From Paracoccaceae bacterium (GTDB lineage Bacteria > Pseudomonadota > Alphaproteobacteria > Rhodobacterales > Rhodobacteraceae), in assembly GCA_020622085.1 (NCBI GenBank), contig JAHRYM010000001.1:1727154-1777609 (forward strand): 50,456 nt of DNA, in the 5' to 3' direction. Of the stretch, positions 45,011 to 50,456 are shown piece by piece. The notes under the pieces are model-generated. The model did not search any database and had not been told where the DNA came from. It saw nothing but the letters and a program-made list of their open reading frames with translations. Every line of letters starts with the position of its first letter. The first letter of the stretch is position 1. The position numbers were made by a program, and so were the translations under genes.

Positions 45011-45851
45011 GGGCCTTCTGGAAGGGTGTCGGATCCCAGGCGCAGGCGAAACCGTCGCCATCGGAATCAAGCCCCTTGGGGTCGCGCCTGGGCCCGCCTG
45101 CCTTGAGAAAGGCCGCCTGGGCGTCTTCGGCGGTGGCGTATTTCGCGCAGTTGCGGGCCTGTTTCTCGGGGCTGCCGGAACGTTCATAGACCGGCTCGCC
45201 AAGGCGGTTCTGGGCGGCGATGGCGTATTGGACGATTTCGGACACCCCGGTATCGCCTGTGCGCTGCGGCAGCGCGGTGGGCTGGACGACCTGGTAATTG
45301 GCCTTGTTCCGTTCGATCCGCTGCTTGTCGGATTCGATCGATTCGCGCGACGACACGGCCGAGAAATCGTTTTCATCCGAGATGCCCGCATGATTGGCCG
45401 CCGGTTCGGCCCCCGCGGCGGGAAGCGTGCCGATGGCGGGGCCGGTGCCGGGGGCATAGGTTGCGGCGGGTGCCGGCAGGGTCGAGGGATAGGTGGCGGC
45501 GGGCTGCGGCGCACTGACCCCGGCAAGGCCCGCGGCGCCGCTTACCCCGGCCTGCGCCAGTTCCGCGGCGGTCGGCGCGCCGGTCGGGGTTCCGGTTTCG
45601 ATCGGATTGGCGATGTCGGTGGTGGCCATCGGCGCACCGGCCGCGTCCGGGTAAGGCGAGGTGTAGTTCGCCACGCCCGAGGGCGCCGACTGGGCGGCGG
45701 CGCGCTGTTCGGCGGCGACGCGGCGCTGGTATTCCGGGTAGCTTTCCAACCCGGTCCGCGTTTCCTGCATCATCTCGGGCTCGGACGGAACGCATCCGGC
45801 CAGAAGGATCAGCGTCAGGGCAGAGGCACCAAGGGAAAAGGCTGCGCGCAT
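45003..45851 (-). CDS. Excalibur-domain lipoprotein
   Basis: The 282-residue protein has a lipoprotein signal ending LTLILLAGC (Cys at about residue 19). A Pro/Ala/Thr-rich linker (about 50-175) and a charged region (RESIESDKQRIERNKANYQVV) follow. A C-terminal excalibur domain has its Ca2+ site in DSDGDGFACAWDP. Excalibur domains bind Ca2+ and are usually extracellular. The protein is predicted to be anchored in the outer or inner membrane. The start is the ATG at 45851, 43 bases after gatA, and its end overlaps ampD by 8 bases, so it is within the gatCA unit. Confidence 0.85.
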   Translation of the reverse strand: MRAAFSLGASALTLILLAGCVPSEPEMMQETRTGLESYPEYQRRVAAEQRAAAQSAPSGVANYTSPYPDAAGAPMATTDIANPIETGTPTGAPTAAELAQAGVSGAAGLAGVSAPQPAATYPSTLPAPAATYAPGTGPAIGTLPAAGAEPAANHAGISDENDFSAVSSRESIESDKQRIERNKANYQVVQPTALPQRTGDTGVSEIVQYAIAAQNRLGEPVYERSGSPEKQARNCAKYATAEDAQAAFLKAGGPRRDPKGLDSDGDGFACAWDPTPFQKARG

Positions 45852-45894
45852 CGGGTCAACTCGCTTCCGGTCAATCAGGCAAGGGCCGCAGCCC

Positions 45895-47382
45895 TTACCA
45901 CCATTTCTGCGGCTTGGAAACAAAACCGGCCGCCCGCTCCAGCACATAGGCGTGATTGAGAAGCGCCCCCTCTTCCCAGGGCCGCCCGATCAGCTGCAGC
46001 CCCAGCGGCAGGCCCTTGGCATCCAATCCGGTGGGCACCGCGATGCCCGGCAGGCCCGCGAGGTTCACCGTCACGGTGAAGACGTCGTTCAGATACATCT
46101 CGACCGGGTCGGCATTCGCCATTTCGCCGATGCCAAAGGCCGAAGACGGCGTGGCGGGGGTCAGGATCGCGTCGACACCTTCAGCGAAGACCGCTTCGAA
46201 GTCGCGCTTGATCAGCGCGCGGACCTTGCGGGCGCGGTTGTAATAGGCGTCGTAGAACCCGGCCGACAGCACATAGGTGCCGATCATGATCCGGCGCTGC
46301 ACTTCCTTGCCGAAACCCTCGGCCCGGGTTTTCTCGTACATCTCGGTGATGCCGTCGCCCGCCGCAAGCTTCGCCCGGTGGCCGTAGCGCACCCCGTCAT
46401 AGCGGGCGAGGTTCGACGAGGCTTCCGCCGGGGCCACGACGTAATAGGCGGGCAGCGCGTATTTCGTGTGCGGCAGGCTGATGTCGCGGATCCGGGCGCC
46501 GGCGTCCTTCAGCATCTCGGTGCCCTGCGTCCAGAGCGCCTCGATCTCGGCGGGCATGCCCTCCATCCGGTATTCGCGGGGAATGCCGATCACCTTGCCG
46601 CGGATGTCGCCGGTCAGCGCGGCCTCGAAATCCGGCACAGGAAGATCGGCGCTGGTCGAATCCTTCGGGTCGTGGCCGCACATCGCGCCAAGCATGATCG
46701 CAGCGTCGCGCACGGTCTTCGTCATCGGCCCCGCCTGATCCAGCGACGAGGCAAAGGCGATGACGCCCCAGCGGCTGACGCGGCCATAGGTCGGCTTGAT
46801 CCCGACGATGCCGGTGAAGGCGGCGGGCTGGCGGATCGAACCGCCAGTGTCGGTGCCGGTGGCACCAAGGCAAAGGTCGGCAGACACCGCCGCCGCCGAG
46901 CCGCCCGATGACCCGCCCGGCGTCAGCGCCGCGCTGTCGCCCTTCCGGCGCCAGGGGCTGATGACCGGGCCGTAGCAAGCGGTTTCATTCGACGACCCCA
47001 TGGCGAATTCGTCCATCGACAGCTTGCCGAGCATCACCGCGCCCGCGCCGAAAAGCTGGGTGGTGACGGTGGATTCGTATTCGGGCCTGAAGCCTTCGAG
47101 TATCCGGCTTGCGGCCTGGCTCGGCACGCCCCTGGTGCAGAACAGATCCTTGATGCCAAGGGGAATCCCGCACATCGCGGGCGCGTCGCCCTTGGCGATC
47201 CGCTGGTCGGCAGCGGCGGCCTGGGCGCGGGCGATATCGGGCGTGTGATGGACGAAGGCATTGAGCGCCCCTGCCCCTTCGATGGCGGTGAGGCAGGCCT
47301 CGGTCAGGTCTTTCGCAGTCGTCTCGCCCTTGCGCAGCGCGTCACGGGCCTCGGCAATGGTCAGGCGGTTCAGGTCGGTCAT
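45895..47382 (-). CDS. gatA: Asp/Glu-tRNA amidotransferase subunit A
   Basis: GatA is the glutaminase of the GatCAB complex, which converts Glu-tRNA(Gln) and Asp-tRNA(Asn) to their amide forms. The 495-residue protein has the amidase signature with the Ser-cisSer-Lys triad. Lys is in GIKDLF near residue 77, cis-Ser in [11 protein letters not shown] near residue 157, and the nucleophile Ser in [13 protein letters not shown] near residue 176. It lies 5 bases after gatC, as is usual. No gatB is in the window; in many alphaproteobacteria it is elsewhere. Confidence 0.98.
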   Translation of the reverse strand: MTDLNRLTIAEARDALRKGETTAKDLTEACLTAIEGAGALNAFVHHTPDIARAQAAAADQRIAKGDAPAMCGIPLGIKDLFCTRGVPSQAASRILEGFRPEYESTVTTQLFGAGAVMLGKLSMDEFAMGSSNETACYGPVISPWRRKGDSAALTPGGSSGGSAAAVSADLCLGATGTDTGGSIRQPAAFTGIVGIKPTYGRVSRWGVIAFASSLDQAGPMTKTVRDAAIMLGAMCGHDPKDSTSADLPVPDFEAALTGDIRGKVIGIPREYRMEGMPAEIEALWTQGTEMLKDAGARIRDISLPHTKYALPAYYVVAPAEASSNLARYDGVRYGHRAKLAAGDGITEMYEKTRAEGFGKEVQRRIMIGTYVLSAGFYDAYYNRARKVRALIKRDFEAVFAEGVDAILTPATPSSAFGIGEMANADPVEMYLNDVFTVTVNLAGLPGIAVPTGLDAKGLPLGLQLIGRPWEEGALLNHAYVLERAAGFVSKPQKWW

Positions 47383-47387
47383 CGCGA

Positions 47388-47675
47388 TTACTCCACCACC
47401 TTCGGGACGGCGAAGAAGCCTTCGCGGGCATCGGGGGCATTGGCAAGGATCTGGTCCTGGATATTGCCGTCCGTGACCACGTCGGCCCGGCGCTTCAGGC
47501 GCGTGGGGGTCACGCTGGTCATCGGCTCGATCCCCGTCACGTCGACCTCATTGAGCTGCTCCATGAAGGTCAGGATCCCCGACAATTCACCCGCCAGCGC
47601 GGGCAGATCTTCCTCGCGCACGGCGATGCGCGCCAGGTGCGCGACGCGCCGCGCGGTATCAATGTCGATGGACAT
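47388..47675 (-). CDS. gatC: Asp/Glu-tRNA amidotransferase subunit C
   Basis: GatC is the 95-residue stabilising subunit of GatCAB. It has the family start [19 protein letters not shown], the middle [18 protein letters not shown] and the C-terminal [19 protein letters not shown], which contacts GatA. gatA starts 5 bases after its stop, so the two are co-transcribed. Confidence 0.97.
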   Translation of the reverse strand: MSIDIDTARRVAHLARIAVREEDLPALAGELSGILTFMEQLNEVDVTGIEPMTSVTPTRLKRRADVVTDGNIQDQILANAPDAREGFFAVPKVVE

Positions 47676-47778
47676 GGCCGACCTCTTCGTTGGTTCGACA
47701 GCACGGGGGCAAAGCCGCGCGCGCCGGTCTTTTCGTCAGGCGCCGGGTATAAAAGCCAAGGCGCGATGCTGCAAGCGT

Positions 47779-48048
47779 TCAGCGAAAGCGCAGCACCGCT
47801 TCGCGGATCGCCAGAACGATGGCAACGATCACCGTGGTCGAGACAAGCCCAAGGCCGATATGCCACACCAGCCCGGCGCCGACACTCTGGAGCGTCGTGG
47901 GGATGATCACGGCGATGAACAGGATCCCGGCCGCCAGCGGCAGGGCGGTGCCGGTGGCCGAACGGGTGCGGATCATCGTCAGCACCAGCCCGACCGCCAG
48001 CGCGATGCGGAACGGGTCGGTCATTTGCGCCAGCAGGATCTCGATCAT
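47779..48048 (-). CDS. Small membrane protein of unknown function
   Basis: The 89-residue protein has three probable membrane helices (about 12-27, 34-50 and 58-82) and a short Arg-rich end. I recognise no family. A GAGGGGGG tract lies directly before ATG 48048. It precedes gatC on the same strand with 103 bases between, so it may be part of the same transcript or separate. Confidence 0.7.
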   Translation of the reverse strand: MIEILLAQMTDPFRIALAVGLVLTMIRTRSATGTALPLAAGILFIAVIIPTTLQSVGAGLVWHIGLGLVSTTVIVAIVLAIREAVLRFR

Positions 48049-48088
48049 GGTGCCCCCCTCTGTCCGTGCAAGGCTATCCGAGACGCCG

Positions 48089-48130
48089 GCGCAGGCACAA
48101 GGGCGCAGGCACAAGCGCGCAGGCACAAGC
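48089..48130 (+). repeat. Three copies of a 14-bp tandem repeat
   Basis: GCGCAGGCACAAG(G/C) is repeated three times without a gap in the short intergenic space before the MBL gene. It is too short for CRISPR and may be a slippage product. Confidence 0.9.
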
Positions 48131-48205
48131 GCGCGCGACAGTTGCGGGGGTCGAAGCAAGACGGCAGACTGGCGGCATCGGACCCCTTGCCCCGGAGTAT
48201 GTCCC

Positions 48206-48901
48206 ATGAAGATCACCTGGCTCGGCCATGCCGGTTTCCGCCTTGATATCGAACGGGCCTCGATCCTGATCGACCCCTGGCTCACCGGCAACCCGACGTT
48301 CCCCGTAGACCGTCGCGCCGAGGCGATCCACGGCGCGACGCACATCCTGCTGACCCATGGCCACAGCGACCACACCGGCGATGCGCTGGCCATCGCGCGG
48401 CAACTGAAGATCCCGCTGGTCGGCATCTACGACCTGATAAGCTGGTGGACCGCGCAGAACGAAGGGTTGGAAGGCCTCGGCTACAACAAGGGCGGCACGG
48501 TCGATCTGGGCGGGGCGAAGGTGACGATGGTCAACGCCTGCCATTCCTCTTCGCTCTCCGGGGTCGAGGGGCCGGTCTATGCCGGGGCCGAGGCCGGCTA
48601 CATGATCGCGGGCGATGGCCATGTGATCTATGTCTCGGGCGACACCGACATCATGGCCGACATGGACTGGATGGGCGATCTGCACAGACCCGACATCGGC
48701 ATCCTGAACTGCGGCGGGCATTTCACCATGGACATGGCCCGCGCGGCCTATGCGGCGAAGCGCTATTTCAACTTCAAGACCGTGATCCCCAGTCACTACC
48801 GCACCTTCGGGCTTCTGGCGCAGGATGCCAAGGCGCTGGCGGCGGCGCTGCCGGGGGTGAAGGTGATCGAGCCGCAGGTGCTGGTCGGTATCGAGGTCTG
48901 A
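48206..48901 (+). CDS. UPF0173-type metallo-beta-lactamase fold hydrolase
   Basis: The 231-residue protein is in the UPF0173 / UlaG-like metallo-beta-lactamase family. It has MKITWLGHAGFRLDI at the start, ILIDPWLTGNP, and the di-metal motif THGHSDHTG near residue 51. Further metal ligands are in VNACHSSS, VIYVSGDTDIM and IPSHYRTF. It is a cytosolic hydrolase of unknown substrate. ATG 48206 has GGAG 8 bases upstream; the other nearby ATG is out of frame. It is convergent with tadA. Confidence 0.94.
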   Translation: MKITWLGHAGFRLDIERASILIDPWLTGNPTFPVDRRAEAIHGATHILLTHGHSDHTGDALAIARQLKIPLVGIYDLISWWTAQNEGLEGLGYNKGGTVDLGGAKVTMVNACHSSSLSGVEGPVYAGAEAGYMIAGDGHVIYVSGDTDIMADMDWMGDLHRPDIGILNCGGHFTMDMARAAYAAKRYFNFKTVIPSHYRTFGLLAQDAKALAAALPGVKVIEPQVLVGIEV

Positions 48902-48936
48902 ACCGTCTTTCCTGCCCCTGGCCTCTCTTTTGTTAA

Positions 48937-48994
48937 AAATACTCCCGCCGGAGGCGTCCCGCGGCTGCTGTCGGAGCCTCCGGCGGGAGTATTT
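48937..48994 (-). terminator. 19-bp inverted repeat, terminator of tadA
   Basis: AAATACTCCCGCCGGAGGC (48937-48955) and its perfect reverse complement (48976-48994) enclose a 20-base loop. On the minus strand the stem ends in TATTTTTAAC, a T tract 3' of tadA. The right arm is part of dispersed element copy 3. Confidence 0.8.
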
Positions 48995-49010
48995 GCGCAA
49001 AGAAGAAACC
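48976..49010 (-). repeat. Dispersed 3' element, copy 3 (after tadA)
   Basis: On the minus strand GTTTCTTCTTTGCGCAAATA followed by CTCCCGCCGGAGGC. It begins 35 bases past the tadA stop and doubles as an arm of the terminator stem. Confidence 0.75.
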
Positions 49011-49045
49011 GGCAGGTTTTCCAGGCTGCCGGGGAGTGTGCGGTC

Positions 49046-49507
49046 TCAGTCCACTCTGCCTCGCCGGTCTTCAAAGAACCGCTTCAGGAGCCGCTCCGCC
49101 TCGCCCGCGCCGATGCCGTCATAGACCTCCGGCGCGTGGTGGCATTGCGGATGGGCATAGACCCTCGCGCCATGCGCGACGCCGCCCGACTTGGGATCTG
49201 ATGCGCCGTAATAGAGCCGGGCGATCCGGGCAAAGCCGATGGCGGCGGCGCACATCGGGCAGGGTTCGAGCGTGACGTAGAGATCATGCCCCGGCAGGCG
49301 CTCCGATCCGGCGGCGGCGCAGGCGGCGCGGAGTGCGAGGATCTCGGCATGCGCCGTCGGGTCCGACAACTCGCGCGTGCGGTTCCCGGCGCGGGCGATC
49401 ACGCGGCCCTGCGGGTCCACCACCACGGCGCCCACCGGCACCTCGCCGCGTGCGGCGGCGGCGCGGGCCTCGGCCAGGGCGGCATCCATGTGGGAACGGA
49501 AGGTCAT
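49046..49507 (-). CDS. tadA: tRNA adenosine(34) deaminase-type nucleoside deaminase
   Basis: TadA converts A34 to inosine in tRNA(Arg). The 153-residue protein has the zinc-binding and catalytic HAE in DPTAHAEILAL near residue 55 and PCPMC in TLEPCPMCAAAI near residue 84, and the N-terminal VPVGAVVVDPQGRVIARAGN. The C-terminal end is RLLKRFFEDRRG, typical of TadA. A run of six Gs precedes ATG 49507. A free-base or nucleoside deaminase function is possible but less likely. It is divergent from rluB. Confidence 0.93.
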   Translation of the reverse strand: MTFRSHMDAALAEARAAAARGEVPVGAVVVDPQGRVIARAGNRTRELSDPTAHAEILALRAACAAAGSERLPGHDLYVTLEPCPMCAAAIGFARIARLYYGASDPKSGGVAHGARVYAHPQCHHAPEVYDGIGAGEAERLLKRFFEDRRGRVD

Positions 49508-49615
49508 GCCCCCCGTGATGCCCGCCAAATCCGCGCCGCGCAAGCCTTCCCAAACCCTGCGAAACCGGCTAGAGCCTGCGCTTTGCCGAAAGCCCGCGCC
49601 GCGTTAGGATATGCC

Positions 49616-50456
49616 ATGACCGACTCTCACTCCTCCAGCGCCGCCGAGCGTATCGCCAAGGTGATGGCGCGCGCGGGCGTCGCGTCGCGGCGCGATGCCG
49701 AAAAGCTGATCATCGCGGGGCGCGTGGCGGTGAACGGCAAGGTGATCTCAAGCCCGGCACTGGATGTGCTGCCGTCCGACCGGGTGACGCTGGATGGCAA
49801 GCCCATCGACGCGCCGCAACCCGCGAAGCTCTGGCTTTACTACAAGCCGCTGGGCCTTGTGACATCCAACCGCGATGAAAAGGGTCGCCAGACGGTGTTC
49901 GACACCCTGCCCGAAGGCATGCCCCGGGTGATGAGCGTCGGCCGGCTTGACCTGAACTCCGAAGGGCTTTTGCTTCTGACCAATGACGGCGACCTGAAGC
50001 GGCGGCTGGAGCTTCCCTCGACCGGCTGGCTGCGCAAGTATCGCGTCCGGGTCAACGGTCGCCCCAATGACGCGACCTTCGATCCGCTGCGCCGCGGTGT
50101 CGTGATCGAGGGCGAGACCTTCCAGCCGATGGAAGTCACGCTGGACAAGCAGCAGGGCGCCAATGCCTGGCTGACCGTGGGCCTGCGCGAAGGCAAGAAT
50201 CGCGAGGTCCGCCGCGCGATGGCCGAGGTCGGGCTGATCGTGAACCGACTGATCCGCGTCAGCTACGGACCCTTCCGGCTGAACACGATGAAGCCCGGCG
50301 ATGTGGTCGAGGTAAAGGCGCGCGTGCTGCGCGACCAGTTGGGCGAAGCCGCCGGAGCATCGGACGAGAGCGAAGACCGGCCTCGCCGGGTTCGGGAGGG
50401 AGACGCGCCGCGCAAACCGGCGTTCAAGGGCGGCAAGCCCTTTGATCGGCCGCGTG
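49616..50456 (+). CDS. rluB: 23S rRNA pseudouridine synthase RluB-type, truncated by the window edge
   Basis: RluB-family enzymes isomerise uridine in 23S rRNA. An S4 RNA-binding domain is seen at residues 10-55 (ERIAKVMARAGVASRRDAEKLI). The catalytic Asp is in VGRLDLNSEGLLLLTNDG near residue 110, and GLREGKNREVRRAMAEVGL is near residue 192. A charged tail (SEDRPRRVREGDAPRKPAFK) continues past the window. ATG 49616 has AGGA about 8 bases upstream. About 280 codons are visible and the stop is outside. Confidence 0.92.
   Translation, partial: MTDSHSSSAAERIAKVMARAGVASRRDAEKLIIAGRVAVNGKVISSPALDVLPSDRVTLDGKPIDAPQPAKLWLYYKPLGLVTSNRDEKGRQTVFDTLPEGMPRVMSVGRLDLNSEGLLLLTNDGDLKRRLELPSTGWLRKYRVRVNGRPNDATFDPLRRGVVIEGETFQPMEVTLDKQQGANAWLTVGLREGKNREVRRAMAEVGLIVNRLIRVSYGPFRLNTMKPGDVVEVKARVLRDQLGEAAGASDESEDRPRRVREGDAPRKPAFKGGKPFDRPR

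Noticed and set aside
48089-48130. A CRISPR-like array
   Set aside because: The units are 14 bases, contiguous and without spacers.

Overview
The window is a contiguous stretch of GC-rich alphaproteobacterial chromosome, most probably from a member of the Rhodobacteraceae/Paracoccaceae (Rhodobacter-like). The evidence is the strong GC bias at third codon positions, a ChpT phosphotransferase, an olsBA ornithine-lipid pair, a CarD next to a 7Fe ferredoxin, and the gatCA and mttB/guaA neighbourhoods. I see no plasmid, phage, CRISPR or tRNA feature. One intact insertion sequence (IS5 family, 7-851, CTAG duplication) sits at the left edge. A type A RNase P RNA (rnpB) lies on the minus strand at about 41702-42117.

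Layout. 1-2.5 kb: the IS and a non-pyrrolysine MttB methyltransferase with its terminator. 2.6-7.5 kb: guaA, a nitroreductase, and an MFS-SDR-ABM run. 7.5-10.7 kb: a lytic transglycosylase, a PepSY / cytochrome b561 / membrane-anchored LuxR operon, and ssb. 10.7-14.2 kb: ctaA coupled to an M32 carboxypeptidase, and a TrmJ-like methyltransferase. 14.3-18.7 kb: a ThiE-like protein, olsB-olsA, DUF3553, chpT and pirin. 19.0-23.7 kb: a corrinoid C1 operon ('virulence factor' small protein, MTHFR, methyl-THF:corrinoid methyltransferase, RACE-type ASKHA activator). 23.8-31.3 kb: Uup, MetY, a SIMPL protein and a 1094-residue Ala/Pro-rich bitopic protein. 31.5-36.2 kb: a CPA2 antiporter, CarD, FdxA, HisN and an XRE regulator. 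36.5-41.6 kb: a quinone oxidoreductase, a Stf0 sulfotransferase broken by one ochre codon, a BI-1 protein, a VIT1-like transporter, L33 and DUF533. 41.7-44.3 kb: rnpB and the divergent mntH/mntR pair with a perfect palindrome. 44.3-50.5 kb: gatC-gatA-lipoprotein-ampD, a small membrane protein, an MBL hydrolase, tadA and a truncated rluB.

How the genes work together. The clearest theme is corrinoid-dependent C1 transfer. MttB would demethylate a quaternary amine onto a corrinoid protein that is not in this window. The DHPS-fold methyltransferase would pass the methyl to tetrahydrofolate, MTHFR would oxidise it, and RACE would re-reduce inactive Co(II). MttB, the methyltransferase and RACE all carry short Gly/Arg-rich terminal tails, which suggests a shared docking or localisation signal. 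A second theme is a conserved sequence found just 3' of three minus-strand genes (mntH, ampD, tadA) in the same orientation. Most of the remaining genes are ordinary chromosomal housekeeping.
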